Part shown: positions 46,329 to 55,647 of the stretch, piece after piece | Numbering within the stretch: position 1 is the first letter of the stretch | Layout: the number at the start of each line of letters is the position of its first letter | Origin: an uncultured Mucilaginibacter sp. | Lineage (GTDB): Bacteria > Bacteroidota > Bacteroidia > Sphingobacteriales > Sphingobacteriaceae | Length of the DNA stretch: 64,000 bases | NCBI GenBank assembly: GCA_903864275.1 | Contig: CAIPFE010000046.1 | Location: 1 to 64,000, forward strand | Reading direction: 5' to 3' | Program-made: the position numbers and the translations under genes | Notes under the pieces: generated by a model | What the model saw: only the letters and a program-made list of their open reading frames with translations | Told to the model about the DNA's origin: nothing | Database searches by the model: none

Positions 46329-47354
46329 CTACATTTTTAAAACGCCTATTTTACCGCCGTTTCCGGCTAATAAAACAAGTTTTCCGCGCTTTGCCTTTCG
46401 GCAAACATTAAAGCTGGTGTTGTCTATTTTTGTCCATGTTTTGCCGCCATCGGTAGTTATATTGCTGCCGGGGGTGCCGGTGGAGAGGAATGTTTGTTCT
46501 GTAATATACTCAACACAGGATTGAAAACCGGTAGTGCTATTTGTTGTCAGTTTAAATTCAGGGTTGTTATCAAATTTTATAAAACAGGCTGTCGAATCAT
46601 TTAATTTATCCTGCGAATAATTACCGCCGACTATCACGATGCTTTTATATCCGCATACCATTGAAAATGCGCCCTGACTTGGCTTACCGTGTTGAATTGG
46701 TAAATTTTCATAATGCCACTCCGTTTGGTCATTATTCCTGAATATTAAACGCGTATTGCTTCCCCCGGTTACAACAGCAATATTTTCCCTGGTAAGATTT
46801 AATGCCAGGCAAGTGCCACTGGCTGCAAACGATGCTTCGCCCGGTAAAGCTTCTGGCGGATTGTCAGAAGCTTGCCAAAGATCACCGCCGTCTTTTGTTT
46901 GCATTAAAACAAATTGACCTGCTATAGGATCACCAAGTACATAACCGTTTTGCTTGCTGGTAAATTCCATCGCATCAAAGAAATAAGCTGTATCAGTATT
47001 TTTATATTTAACCTGCCAGTTTGCACCGCCATCAACAGTTTTTAATATTAATGCTGGTGTTCCTGAACTCATGATAATGGCTTCCTTATCCGAAAAGGCC
47101 TCAATATCCCTGAAGTCGGATTTTTCAAAGCCCTTTACCTGCTGCCAATCCCAGGTTTCGCCGCCGTTGCGGGTAATGGCTATATAACCTTTACTGCCGC
47201 TGATCCAGGCAACATTGTCATCGACAACCGAGAGCCCGCGAATACTGGTAGGTTTGTCCTGCTGTAATATAGTAATGGATTGTGCCTTTAAATTATTGAC
47301 AAGCAATAAAATGAAAAGTAAAAGCCCCGTATTTCTAAAATTGCGGATCTTCAT
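46329..47354 (-). CDS. Secreted Ycf48/BNR-repeat beta-propeller protein
   Basis: A 341-residue protein when started at 47354. It has a signal peptide (cleavage near LKAQ) and repeated BNR/Asp-box motifs (TRNGGETWDW, TVDGGANWQV, TKDGGDLWQA, TTDGGKTWTK) typical of sialidase-like and Ycf48-like propellers. No catalytic sialidase residues were identified. Its ATG overlaps the stop of the DUF2147 gene by 4 bp, so the two are translationally coupled. Confidence 0.85.
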   Translation of the reverse strand: MKIRNFRNTGLLLFILLLVNNLKAQSITILQQDKPTSIRGLSVVDDNVAWISGSKGYIAITRNGGETWDWQQVKGFEKSDFRDIEAFSDKEAIIMSSGTPALILKTVDGGANWQVKYKNTDTAYFFDAMEFTSKQNGYVLGDPIAGQFVLMQTKDGGDLWQASDNPPEALPGEASFAASGTCLALNLTRENIAVVTGGSNTRLIFRNNDQTEWHYENLPIQHGKPSQGAFSMVCGYKSIVIVGGNYSQDKLNDSTACFIKFDNNPEFKLTTNSTTGFQSCVEYITEQTFLSTGTPGSNITTDGGKTWTKIDNTSFNVCRKAKRGKLVLLAGNGGKIGVLKM

Positions 47355-47788
47355 TTTACTCTTGTCCAAACTTCTGAACGGCCAAAAAGGGAGAAGACAA
47401 CGTAGCCACGGATCTTCAGGTTATTGCCATCCAATGTCATTTTACAGCTGTAGGTTTTGCCGCTTTTTGGGTCATAAATGGTACCATCCTCATAAACCTT
47501 TTCACCATCAAATGTAAAATCCTTTAGTAATTCGAGGCCAAGGTCGGGGCGCGATTGGAGCGCTTTGTCGGGATTGTTTTTATCGGTTTTTGGCTTCCCT
47601 TGCTCGTCGTTGGGGACTTTGATCCAGTCCAGCTTGCCAAAATATTTATTCCCTCTTTTATAGATGAGGATGTGGTCCTGGCGGTTGGGATTGGCCCACT
47701 GCCCGAGTATGGCATCCGCTTTCTGCGCTGATACGCAAAAGCCGGACATCATTGCCATCAGCAAAATAATTCCTGTTTTTTTAAGCAT
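47351..47788 (-). CDS. DUF2147 family secreted protein
   Basis: A 145-residue protein with a signal peptide (cleavage near VSAQ) and the DUF2147 pattern: ILGQWANPNRQDHILIYKRG at the start, and GTIYDPKSGKTYSCKMTLDG then LKIRGYV near the end. Family function unknown; envelope location. It is the upstream gene of a two-gene unit with the BNR protein. Confidence 0.92.
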   Translation of the reverse strand: MLKKTGIILLMAMMSGFCVSAQKADAILGQWANPNRQDHILIYKRGNKYFGKLDWIKVPNDEQGKPKTDKNNPDKALQSRPDLGLELLKDFTFDGEKVYEDGTIYDPKSGKTYSCKMTLDGNNLKIRGYVVFSLFGRSEVWTRVK

Positions 47789-47903
47789 GGTTTATCAATT
47801 GATCTCCGAAATTACGCTTTACATCGTCTTTTACAAAGCAGCTGTAGTTTTTATATTTAATATAGACGGCATTTACTTTAAAAAATTATATTTGCAGCCT
47901 GTT

Positions 47904-47965
47904 AGATATGAGAAGTAAGATTTGAGATAGCTCATATCTCAAATCTCACTTCTCATATCTCTCAC
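47904..47965. repeat. GAGATATGAG-type inverted repeat before tRNA-Leu(CAG)
   Basis: GATATGAGAAGTAAGATTTG on the left faces CTCATATCTCAAATCTCACT on the right as an imperfect inverted pair, ending three bases before the tRNA. A second pair of the same family lies between the two tRNA-Leu genes. Confidence 0.6.
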
Positions 47966-47968
47966 AAA

Positions 47969-48052
47969 GCCCGGATGGCGAAATTGGTAAACGTTGCGGT
48001 CTCAGAAGCCGTTGAGAATTGTCTCTTGAGAGTTCGAGTCTCTCTTCGGGCA
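47969..48052 (+). tRNA. tRNA-Leu (CAG)
   Basis: Acceptor GCCCGGA/TTCGGGC, anticodon loop CTCAGAA with anticodon CAG, a long variable arm as in type II tRNAs, T-loop AGTTCGAGTCT and discriminator A at 48052. CCA is not encoded. Confidence 0.93.
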
Positions 48053-48060
48053 CATCCTTT

Positions 48061-48157
48061 AAGATTTGAGATATGAGATATTAGATTTGAGATTTGAGAT
48101 ATAAAATGTGAGATAGCTTTTGTCTCAAATCTCATATTAACATCTCATATCTCTCAC
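48061..48157. repeat. GAGATATGAG-type inverted repeat between two tRNA-Leu genes
   Basis: AAGATTTGAGATATGAGATA and following similar units on the left face TCTCAAATCTCATATTAACA and CTCATATCTCTCAC on the right. It fills nearly all of the 107-bp gap. Confidence 0.65.
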
Positions 48158-48159
48158 AA

Positions 48160-48243
48160 GCCCAGGTGGCGAAATTGGTAGACGCACCACTTTGAGGGGG
48201 TGGCATTCGCAAGGATGTGGCGGTTCGAATCCGCTCCTGGGCA
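48160..48243 (+). tRNA. tRNA-Leu (GAG)
   Basis: Acceptor GCCCAGG/CCTGGGC, anticodon stem CCACT/GGTGG with loop TTGAGGG (anticodon GAG), long variable arm and discriminator A at 48243. It borders the phage-derived block, a usual place for integration. Confidence 0.94.
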
Positions 48244-48298
48244 CACTTCTTTTCAATAATTGCCCCAGGAATAAGATATCCACTTACTTAAATTGTGA

Positions 48299-48547
48299 TC
48301 ATTTTTTATTTTCCTTTATCGCAGTTATTTCAGCCTGTAAAACGGTAACCTGCCCCTCAAGCATTTTCAGACGGATATTATTAATCCGGGTTTCTGTTTC
48401 CTGGCTGCTCTTGATCTCCTGTATATCATTTTTCAAGCCGTAGTAGGTTGTCATTACTGATGCTACGATGCTGGCCGTGCTTATAACAGTCACGATCATG
48501 TTCCTAATAGTGATCCCTTTAAGTTCGGTATGTTCAATAGCGGTCAT
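48299..48547 (-). CDS. Small phage membrane protein with coiled coil
   Basis: An 82-residue protein with one transmembrane segment (about 16-36, MIVTVISTASIVASVMTTYY) and a charged coiled-coil-like C-terminus. This layout resembles the hemolysin XhlA or spanin-like proteins near phage lysis genes. It starts 5 bp from the end of the M15 endolysin. Function is an inference. Confidence 0.6.
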   Translation of the reverse strand: MTAIEHTELKGITIRNMIVTVISTASIVASVMTTYYGLKNDIQEIKSSQETETRINNIRLKMLEGQVTVLQAEITAIKENKK

Positions 48548-48552
48548 GGTTA

Positions 48553-49053
48553 TTAAAATTGTATATATGACGTGCCGGGTATAAACTTTCCGGCCTTATG
48601 CAGGGTCAATAATCCGTTTAAGGTCTGCCCGTATTTCTTTTCAAAATGCGGATCGTCCGTTTTTCCTTCCGGGAAATCGCCGCCCCATTCCCAGCCATGT
48701 TTTTTCATTATTCCGACCACCTTCATCCAGTTTGGTCCTACCACCCAATCTTCTTTGCCATTGGTGGCCATGATCATATCAAACGCCAAACCCCAGTTAT
48801 GCCATGATAATCCAGCCTTTGCCCAGCTTACAATATTGCCCATGGGTTTGGCAGCCGACCGGCCATCGGGATTTACTACAGTGCGGCCTAGCTTATAAAG
48901 CGCATCCGTTCTTTCAAAGCTTCGAAGCGATTCACCCACCTGTACTTTAACATTTGGCGGCATGGCGGCCTGTACCTCGGTCCAGGCATTGGTACAGTCG
49001 ACCCTGGCTATGGGGTGCAGCAAGGCAATTTGATTTATTGAATGCGTATCCAT
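48553..49053 (-). CDS. M15-family endolysin (D-Ala-D-Ala / L-Ala-D-Glu peptidase)
   Basis: A 166-residue protein without signal peptide. The M15 zinc signature is visible: His and Asp in SWHNWGLAFDM and His in DDPHFEKKYG, with the RSFERTDALYKLGR entry motif. It would cut peptidoglycan stem peptides. It lies in the lysis module next to a lysozyme, so two different lytic enzymes are encoded together. Confidence 0.88.
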   Translation of the reverse strand: MDTHSINQIALLHPIARVDCTNAWTEVQAAMPPNVKVQVGESLRSFERTDALYKLGRTVVNPDGRSAAKPMGNIVSWAKAGLSWHNWGLAFDMIMATNGKEDWVVGPNWMKVVGIMKKHGWEWGGDFPEGKTDDPHFEKKYGQTLNGLLTLHKAGKFIPGTSYIQF

Positions 49054-49106
49054 TTAGTTTTTTTGATTTCATCGATATAAAATTGATTTCACCGATTTTA
49101 AAAGGA

Positions 49107-49571
49107 CTAAGCGGTTAAAAACAGTTTGCTTTCTTCTTTACGACGGTGTACAAGTGTTTCCAGTACCACTTTTTTCCCTGTCGTCGGATCGGTGATCTCA
49201 TCCCACGCTCGAAATTGTGCGGCGGCACCGGCATAATCTTCTTCATTGAGTTTAATCAATAGGGTGGATGTTTCGAGCGCGCCCGTACCTTCGTTATAGG
49301 TAAATGACACCAGCGCATCAAACTGCTTTTGGGTCATATACGCTCTAACCAATTGGTTAACAGCATTTTCATACTGGCCCAGCGTGTTTCGCAACAGCGC
49401 ATCCGCCTGTATTTCACTGGCAAGTTTATCTCCTGGCCTTATTCGCTTTCCGTCGTGATAATGGGTTGAGCCGTAGCCAATTGTCCACACCCCGGCATCA
49501 TCACGGTAAGCAGTTAAACGCAGGCCTTCGAACGTTTTGATTAGCTTAACCCCATTTTCACTTAATTTCAT
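49107..49571 (-). CDS. Phage lysozyme (GH24)
   Basis: A 154-residue T4-type lysozyme when started at 49571 (MKLSENGVKLIKTFEG), which removes an unlikely 15-residue lead. The catalytic triad region is FEGLRLTAYRDDAGVWTIGYG, with the Glu, Asp and Thr in order. The later FTYNEGTGALETSTLL segment is typical. It cleaves the glycan chain. CCCGATAGCCATCGGG, an imperfect palindrome, lies just upstream. Confidence 0.9.
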   Translation of the reverse strand: MKLSENGVKLIKTFEGLRLTAYRDDAGVWTIGYGSTHYHDGKRIRPGDKLASEIQADALLRNTLGQYENAVNQLVRAYMTQKQFDALVSFTYNEGTGALETSTLLIKLNEEDYAGAAAQFRAWDEITDPTTGKKVVLETLVHRRKEESKLFLTA

Positions 49572-49664
49572 AATCATAGTTTGATTAGTACATCCCGATA
49601 GCCATCGGGAGTTCAATAGTTTTCATTTGATATTTTTACTTTTCAGCTTTCGCCTTTTACCTTC

Positions 49665-49886
49665 TCACTGTGCCGGGGTAACCGTTTGGGCCGGCGTAAA
49701 GAAGTTTTTTACCAGGTAGGATAAGCCGGCCGCAGAGGCAACGCCCCCTATGGCTTTCCAGCTAAATGTCAGTGTGCCAGCCTGTACACTGGTTTCAGCG
49801 GCCGTAATTACTGCGCCGCCAACGGCGACTAAAAGGCCTTTACCAAGATCTTTTAGGTTTAGAGAGAATAGTGATGATGTTTGCAT
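49665..49886 (-). CDS. Small holin-like phage protein
   Basis: A 73-residue protein with two hydrophobic stretches (about 14-30 and 43-62) separated by a short polar turn and a polar tail. It lies immediately before the lysozyme gene, where holins usually lie. The holin call rests on topology and position only. Confidence 0.5.
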   Translation of the reverse strand: MQTSSLFSLNLKDLGKGLLVAVGGAVITAAETSVQAGTLTFSWKAIGGVASAAGLSYLVKNFFTPAQTVTPAQ

Positions 49887-49931
49887 GATTTATTTGTTTG
49901 AAGTGTTTTAATTTTTTGTTTATTTGATAAC

Positions 49932-50915
49932 ATGTCGAACGACAATAAAATAGTAAGTATTCAATATTTGAGGGGATTGGCCGCATTAGGTGTTGTTCTG
50001 TGTCACTACGGTTCCGATCTAACTGCTTATCCTAAACTATCGTCATTTTTTAATTTTGGCCAGTCTGGCATATTTGTATTCTTTTTAATTAGCGGTTTTA
50101 TTATTGTTTACTCGCTAAACAGATCCAATTACGAATCAAAACAGTTTTTTAAATTTCTACTTAAAAGATCAATAAGAATTGACCCTTCTTATTTTGTTGC
50201 TATTTTATTAACCATCGTTCTTTTAGAATTTTTGGCCTTTTTACCATCTTTCAATGGCCATAGATTTGTTTTCATACCCGGACAATTGATCGCACATATA
50301 TTTTATGCAGTTCCTTTCACAAAATATCCTTTCTATAACCATGTTTTTTGGACGCTTTCGGTAGAGTTTCAATTTTATTTGCTGATAGGAATTCTGTATT
50401 TTCTTTCTGATAATCGAATATTCAAGTTCACTTTTCTCGTGCTTTTTAGTTTAACATGTCTCATCCCATTCTCAAATTCTTATTACCTTGTTTTTAACTA
50501 TGCACCCATATTTGCGGCCGGGATATCATTAGTTAATTTTTATCAAAAACGGAGCCTGTCAAACACAATCCTGCCCCTTCTTTTATTATGTTTAGTTGAA
50601 TATAAATTCGGCTTACCTATTTTTATTTTGCTGATTTTCACTTCCATGGCAATACCCTTTTTCAAGATTGTTATAAAACCGCTTAAACAGCTGGGCGACA
50701 TTTCTTATTCCCTTTACTTAACTCATCCTCTGGTTTTAATTGTTTTTTTAGGCCTTGCAAAAAGGCTTGGCTTAGGGACCATCAACAATCAGCTTTTGGC
50801 TCTTTTTTTGGAGATAACGGTGGCCGTTTTGTTTGCTTATTTATTTTATCGTATAATTGAAAAACCGTCTTCCGACTTGTCAAAACGTTTTTTTTATAAT
50901 AAAAAGCGGGATTAA
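49932..50915 (+). CDS. Acyltransferase family 3 membrane protein (OafA-like)
   Basis: A 327-residue protein with about ten membrane segments and the family landmarks RGLAALGVVLCHYG, FWTLSVEFQFYLL, ISYSLYLTHPL and RIIEKPSS. Such enzymes acetylate O-antigen or capsule sugars. It is on the opposite strand to the phage genes around it and more AT-rich, and its stop overlaps the neighbouring fibre gene stop by 4 bp. This is the usual look of a lysogenic-conversion gene. Acceptor unknown. Confidence 0.86.
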   Translation: MSNDNKIVSIQYLRGLAALGVVLCHYGSDLTAYPKLSSFFNFGQSGIFVFFLISGFIIVYSLNRSNYESKQFFKFLLKRSIRIDPSYFVAILLTIVLLEFLAFLPSFNGHRFVFIPGQLIAHIFYAVPFTKYPFYNHVFWTLSVEFQFYLLIGILYFLSDNRIFKFTFLVLFSLTCLIPFSNSYYLVFNYAPIFAAGISLVNFYQKRSLSNTILPLLLLCLVEYKFGLPIFILLIFTSMAIPFFKIVIKPLKQLGDISYSLYLTHPLVLIVFLGLAKRLGLGTINNQLLALFLEITVAVLFAYLFYRIIEKPSSDLSKRFFYNKKRD

Positions 50916-52708
50916 GGATTGGTTAAGCTAAACCCGTTTGAGTCTAACGTGGCAGGGGATGCCAACAGGTAAGTACCTATTACGGATACATCGCCTAAAA
51001 GCTTCTTGGCACCTGAACCGTTTAAAGTTAAATTTTGATAGCCAGGCGTACTATCTGACGGCAGTGTTATATCTTGATTACCTGCCAAACCATAAACAAA
51101 GGTATTAGCAGCTTCGTTACAATAGAGCTGACCTGTCTGCATCGGCTGCTGTGCATTTTGATAATTACAAATACTTCGGTTGTCAAAAATAGCCGTAGCA
51201 TCTTCACCATTAATAGTACCGGTTGTCTGTAAACCACCTAATGCTGAACCTAATCCAACATTCTGCATTGTCTTACCCGAAGCTATTAAAAAGTTTATTG
51301 CAAAGGTTGCAGCAACGTTACCGGCTGTCCATGTTGACCATATGATACTTTGCCTAATATTTACGGTCCCTGTTCCAAAATTAACCCCGCCTCTACAATC
51401 GCCCGTAAAATCACCTGAAAGATTAACAAGTGGACTTCCTGTAAAGGAAATTGCGCCGAACATGTTAATTATGTTAAAGTCTATAATACCCGAACCTGAA
51501 CCCGAAACTGTACTATTAATCGAACTTACATTAGAAACCGAAAGGTTATAGGATGAAAGCTGCAATGTACTATTGACTGTAAGACTGTTACTAACCGTTG
51601 TATTGCCTGAGAGCGTTGTTGTTCCACTATTAACAATAAGATTGTAAAAGGTAACTACCGGTATTGTTATATTTATTGAATTATCAGTCCAAAGTGTGGA
51701 TGTTCCGCTATGATTATAATTGAAGATGCCGGTTGCCATTACTATATTATCGTTACCAAAGGCATAATGTGTGTCCACATTTAAGGTGCTTGTGCCCGCT
51801 ACACCATCAACCGTGCCGGTATTAAGCCATGCCGCGATTCCTGTTAGAGTTACTGTTTTACCTGCGGCAATTAGAAATAAATTGCTACCTATTGATTTTG
51901 GAATATTTCCACCACTTGAAAAATCCCAAATTGAATTTGTAAGAATATTAAACGTACCCGTACCGAAGTTCACGCCGCCTCTTAAATCACCACTCATATT
52001 ACCCGACCAGTTAATCGTAGGACTTCCAGTAAAATTAACAGTACCTGCAAAATTAGCGGTAGAGGCATTCGTCACAGTAAAACTTCCCGTGCTGCTATTT
52101 TTACTTAAAACGCCATTAATTGCAAGATCGCTTACCGAAACATTAAAATTGTTTAACTCAAAAGTTGTGGTGGAATCAATAGTTAAAAGTCCTAATACAT
52201 TTAGATCGGCATAAATTGTTTTTTTACTATAATTACCACCGATTTCTAAATTATAATAGTTAACATTTGGGATTGCAAAATCAAAATTTGATGAATATGC
52301 GATAGTAATATTGCTTAAACTTGTGCCAGTAACAAAATTGACAAAGAAATTATCTGTTCCATTTATAAACACATACGCCCCGCCTCCCCCTGTTGAACCT
52401 GACAAATCAAACAAACCATTACACTGTACGTTACCGTTTATTCGCAGGTGTGCTTGATTAAGATCGGGTGCCCATAAAAAGGCGTCATTAACAAATAGAT
52501 TATTTATGGTAGTGGTTTTATCAGCGATATCAAATGTAATTTTATGATTGATTACCACATTATCGGTTGGTCGCGGATAACTATGCTTTTTACTCCCATT
52601 ACTCATCCATACCCCCGGGTCACTGAAATTACCGTCCCTGATGGTGTACCAGGTATTGAATTTACGGGCCATCGATAGATGATAGGGCGATGTGGATACT
52701 GCTTGCAT
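50912..52708 (-). CDS. Large beta-rich phage surface protein, G8-like start
   Basis: A 598-residue protein without signal peptide. The start has FSDPGVWMSNG and DNVVINHKITFD, like the opening strands of G8-type domains. The rest is a long run of Ser/Thr/Gly-rich beta repeats (TFYNLIVNSGTTTLSGNTTV and similar; GGVNFGTGTFN and GGVNFGTGTVN occur twice), suggesting a beta-helix. Probably a tail-fibre or host-recognition protein. Met13 is an alternative start. Confidence 0.65.
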   Translation of the reverse strand: MQAVSTSPYHLSMARKFNTWYTIRDGNFSDPGVWMSNGSKKHSYPRPTDNVVINHKITFDIADKTTTINNLFVNDAFLWAPDLNQAHLRINGNVQCNGLFDLSGSTGGGGAYVFINGTDNFFVNFVTGTSLSNITIAYSSNFDFAIPNVNYYNLEIGGNYSKKTIYADLNVLGLLTIDSTTTFELNNFNVSVSDLAINGVLSKNSSTGSFTVTNASTANFAGTVNFTGSPTINWSGNMSGDLRGGVNFGTGTFNILTNSIWDFSSGGNIPKSIGSNLFLIAAGKTVTLTGIAAWLNTGTVDGVAGTSTLNVDTHYAFGNDNIVMATGIFNYNHSGTSTLWTDNSINITIPVVTFYNLIVNSGTTTLSGNTTVSNSLTVNSTLQLSSYNLSVSNVSSINSTVSGSGSGIIDFNIINMFGAISFTGSPLVNLSGDFTGDCRGGVNFGTGTVNIRQSIIWSTWTAGNVAATFAINFLIASGKTMQNVGLGSALGGLQTTGTINGEDATAIFDNRSICNYQNAQQPMQTGQLYCNEAANTFVYGLAGNQDITLPSDSTPGYQNLTLNGSGAKKLLGDVSVIGTYLLASPATLDSNGFSLTNP

Positions 52709-52756
52709 TTTTTAATGTTAACTTGTTTTGAAATAAAAGTAACGGGGCCTTTCCGT

Positions 52757-53191
52757 TTAGAAATTCCTTTGTTTGACCATCACATATATATCGGCCGTCA
52801 ATGCGGCTTTATTCCGCACATAAACCGACATGGTGCTCTCCAGCGTTATCAGCCTGTTCCCTGCCAGGTCGATATCAAATAACTGCGGTGCGAGGGCGGC
52901 CAGCGAAGCTAACTGTACACTGCCATTATTTCCCGCGCTGGCCGGAACGGCGATTTGTGTCCGGTTATATTGGGCTGTGGCATTTGAACCGGTGGGACAA
53001 ATGATGATATCGAAGTTCACAATGTCTGAGGCATCAGTATTTCTAAAGAGAATATCAAGCACGACACTCGCATTTGTTGCACCGGTTGCAACTAAAGTAT
53101 CAGTATTTGCGGACAACCCTGAGGCAAGATCGATTGCCGGGTATGCGCTGGTGAGCGTGGCGAAGGAAGTGGTATTTGAACTGCTGTTCAT
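52757..53191 (-). CDS. Phage hypothetical structural protein
   Basis: A 144-residue beta-rich protein without signal peptide (VVLDILFRNTDASDIVNFDI and similar stretches). It lies between two fibre-like genes and shares their strand, so it is likely a small virion component. I recognise no family. Confidence 0.55.
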   Translation of the reverse strand: MNSSSNTTSFATLTSAYPAIDLASGLSANTDTLVATGATNASVVLDILFRNTDASDIVNFDIIICPTGSNATAQYNRTQIAVPASAGNNGSVQLASLAALAPQLFDIDLAGNRLITLESTMSVYVRNKAALTADIYVMVKQRNF

Positions 53192-53209
53192 GATTTTTTA
53201 GTTTAAAAT

Positions 53210-54724
53210 TTATAAAACCGATTGGTAAAAATTGTAGGATATTTTATAACCGCTGTTGCTTAAAACAACCGCGCTTTGCACAAAGGCAGTTGTTGCTAAT
53301 TTGGTGCTGCTATCGGTACCGCTTTGTGTTGGCGCCGTCGGATTACCTGTAAACGCCGGGCTTGCCAGGGACGCCAGCGCTGCCAAAGCAGTTGCGAGAT
53401 CAGTTTGCGAAGCCAGTGAACCGGTAATGCCACCCCAAACACCGCCCGGTATGGCGGCAATATTGCCGTTTAGTTTTTGTATGGCTTGTAAAATAGTATC
53501 CGATGAAGATATTGTTCCGGCGCCTGAAGTATAGCCGGTTAATGCCGAAGCTATCGCCCTCGCAGCTGTGAAATAATGATTTGTTGAACCCTCGCCTATG
53601 TTATCGGTGCTCAAGGTTACAGCGCCGGTTTGGCTGTTTACTGATGTTACGTTCCCGGTTCCGCCGGCCACCCACAAAGCATTGGCCGTATCCCAAACGT
53701 ATTCAACGGCATCTGAACCGGTACTTTCCACGACAGCATACTGGCCGTCAAGACCGGTAGGGTGGGCGCTTGATAAAGCTGCAGCGCTGGCAAACACGCC
53801 AACGAAATAGTTGTTCAGGCTGGCAAGCTTTGTTTTTTCGGTACTGGTATAGTCATTGCTGCTTAAGCCGAAGCCGGTTACCTTGTCAACTTTGTTCGCT
53901 TCGGCAGCTTCGGCCCTTGTTGTTTCGGCGGTGATGTTATCCTGTAAAGTAGTTAAGGCCGCAGCAAGATTCGTGTTATCCACCGGCTCGCCCGAAAGAT
54001 TTGCGAAGGAATTATCTTCCCACGTAGTGTTAAAATCAGTGCCATCAACCTTTACCAATACCTGGCCGGTTGTACCGCCATCTGCAATACCCGTTCCTAT
54101 TATAGAGGTGCCATCGCCCCAAACGCCCAGTGTTTTAGGGCCGAAGATATTATAGGAGGCAGTATTGATGTAGAAGTTGCCATTGACCCCTGTGGTGCTG
54201 TTGGACGGATTGGAAGTCCCGAACAAAATTGTGTTGCCATTGACGCCATTCGTTCCATTGGTCCCAGCAGTCCCCTGCGGCCCCTGGGGCCCGGTCGCCA
54301 TTGAAAATACCTGCGACCAGGCCCCTGATGTCTTTTGATAAAATATGCCCGTAAGGGTATTTATATAACTATCTGAATTTTTTCCGGTCGATGATCCCGG
54401 CATACCGGCCCCGTAAAGCAGTGTGCCGTCGGCAGCATTGGCGGCCGGAAGGGTATAAACAACCGTCCAGGTACCGGAAACCTTTTGGGCGAATGATCCG
54501 GTTGTGGTATTCACAAAAACATCACCATTATTACCGGTGGTATTTTGAGGCAAAGTAGTTCCAAAAGAAATGCGGGCTCCTGTACTTAAATTGGCTTCGA
54601 GGAATTGCAGCAGCAGGGTAAAGGTGTACTGGTAGTCGGTCCCGCTGTCAACCAGCACAGAAATATCTGCCGCGCTGATGGCCGATGCTACAGGTAATTC
54701 GCTTATTTTTTTGTCAGTTGGCAT
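53210..54724 (-). CDS. Tail fibre protein with collagen-like segment
   Basis: A 504-residue protein. It starts TDKKISELPVASAI, an attachment-type opening common in fibres, then has a short collagen-like GPQGPQGTAGTNGTNGVNG stretch near 145. The C-terminal part contains TSVNSQTGAVTLSTDNIGEG and TAPTQSGTDSSTKLATTAFV, phrases found in many phage tail fibres. No chaperone gene is visible beside it. Confidence 0.85.
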   Translation of the reverse strand: MPTDKKISELPVASAISAADISVLVDSGTDYQYTFTLLLQFLEANLSTGARISFGTTLPQNTTGNNGDVFVNTTTGSFAQKVSGTWTVVYTLPAANAADGTLLYGAGMPGSSTGKNSDSYINTLTGIFYQKTSGAWSQVFSMATGPQGPQGTAGTNGTNGVNGNTILFGTSNPSNSTTGVNGNFYINTASYNIFGPKTLGVWGDGTSIIGTGIADGGTTGQVLVKVDGTDFNTTWEDNSFANLSGEPVDNTNLAAALTTLQDNITAETTRAEAAEANKVDKVTGFGLSSNDYTSTEKTKLASLNNYFVGVFASAAALSSAHPTGLDGQYAVVESTGSDAVEYVWDTANALWVAGGTGNVTSVNSQTGAVTLSTDNIGEGSTNHYFTAARAIASALTGYTSGAGTISSSDTILQAIQKLNGNIAAIPGGVWGGITGSLASQTDLATALAALASLASPAFTGNPTAPTQSGTDSSTKLATTAFVQSAVVLSNSGYKISYNFYQSVL

Positions 54725-54803
54725 ATTGTTTTTTGATTACACCGATTTTAGTAGGATTTCACCGATTTATCTGGGAAATCTTTAAATCCTGAAAATCGTG
54801 GTC

Positions 54804-55427
54804 TTAGTTCATAAATTCGTTGAGCGGCAAAAAGTCATCCGCATTTGGCTGGCTGAATCCCGATGGGTAATTATAGTTCGTCCTGTCGATACTTCGGATG
54901 CGGGGGCCAGCTTGCCTGCTGCTTTTGTTTTTGCCATTGTAGCGCCACAACGGGAAGTCGTCCTTATTATCCCAAAGGAATTTCTCCACTTCGTTGGCAT
55001 GTGCATTGGCTACACTGCGCTGCTGCTGTACCAGTTTTACAATATCCTTTGGCGCAACGGGGTCACCATTATCATGATGTTTCACTACCGGGCCGGTAGC
55101 GGTATAATGAACTGCGTCCGCCTCAATAAACCGGGCGAAAGTAAAATATACCAATGTTGGCAAAAGCCCTTCGTATAATACGATGTGCCCGTATTTGTCG
55201 AGATATTCGCTGCCGTTTAACAGGTCCTTGTAGGGTTGGGGGGCAGTATCTTTTATTGTGCCGTCATCGTTAAAATTCTGGATGAAATCGTAATACAAAG
55301 CGTGGCCTAAAAAAGGTTTCAGATCAAGATCCTGGGCTTTTTTTATAAATACATTCAAGCGCTCGGGTTTTATATTTACCGAGATATCCTCGTAATTCTG
55401 AAATGTTGTTTGGTTAATTAAGTTCAT
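54804..55427 (-). CDS. Phage head-tail adaptor-like protein (DUF6712-like)
   Basis: A 207-residue mostly helical protein starting NLINQTTFQNYEDISVNI. Its size, helical content and position just after the portal gene fit the head-completion or adaptor proteins of Bacteroidota phages. The DUF6712 link is from memory of the family opening and is tentative. Confidence 0.6.
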   Translation of the reverse strand: MNLINQTTFQNYEDISVNIKPERLNVFIKKAQDLDLKPFLGHALYYDFIQNFNDDGTIKDTAPQPYKDLLNGSEYLDKYGHIVLYEGLLPTLVYFTFARFIEADAVHYTATGPVVKHHDNGDPVAPKDIVKLVQQQRSVANAHANEVEKFLWDNKDDFPLWRYNGKNKSSRQAGPRIRSIDRTNYNYPSGFSQPNADDFLPLNEFMN

Positions 55428-55484
55428 TGGTTGAATGGTTCATTAATTGGTAGTTGACTAAGTTGAGTAAGTAATTGAACATGT

Positions 55485-55647
55485 TCAGCGGTTAAAAAAA
55501 GCGAAAGAGGTAGATTTTAAAGCCTGGCCCGCGCGATTCCCCTCTTGAGAGGGGCGGAGGGGTGTGTTAACGAACATGCCTGCTACCCCCCTGCCACTTC
55601 TCGGTCCAGCGCACCCTCTATCGAAATGGAGTTTACACCCCAATAAA
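55485..55647. other. Gap between adaptor and portal genes with a small palindrome
   Basis: This stretch has no supportable gene. It contains CCCCTCTTGAGAGGGG (55537-55552) and GC-rich short repeats of the same general kind as CCCCCTAAAGGGGG further right. Confidence 0.5.

Noticed and set aside
48301..49886. A complete conventional prophage within the window
   Set aside because: Terminase, integrase, repressor, tail tube and sheath genes are not visible here, so only a phage-derived block can be supported.
50912..54724. Plus-strand frames such as 51180-51551, 51771-52214 and 53856-54155
   Set aside because: They are complements of repetitive fibre genes, whose Ser/Thr/Gly/Val-rich codons leave the other strand open.
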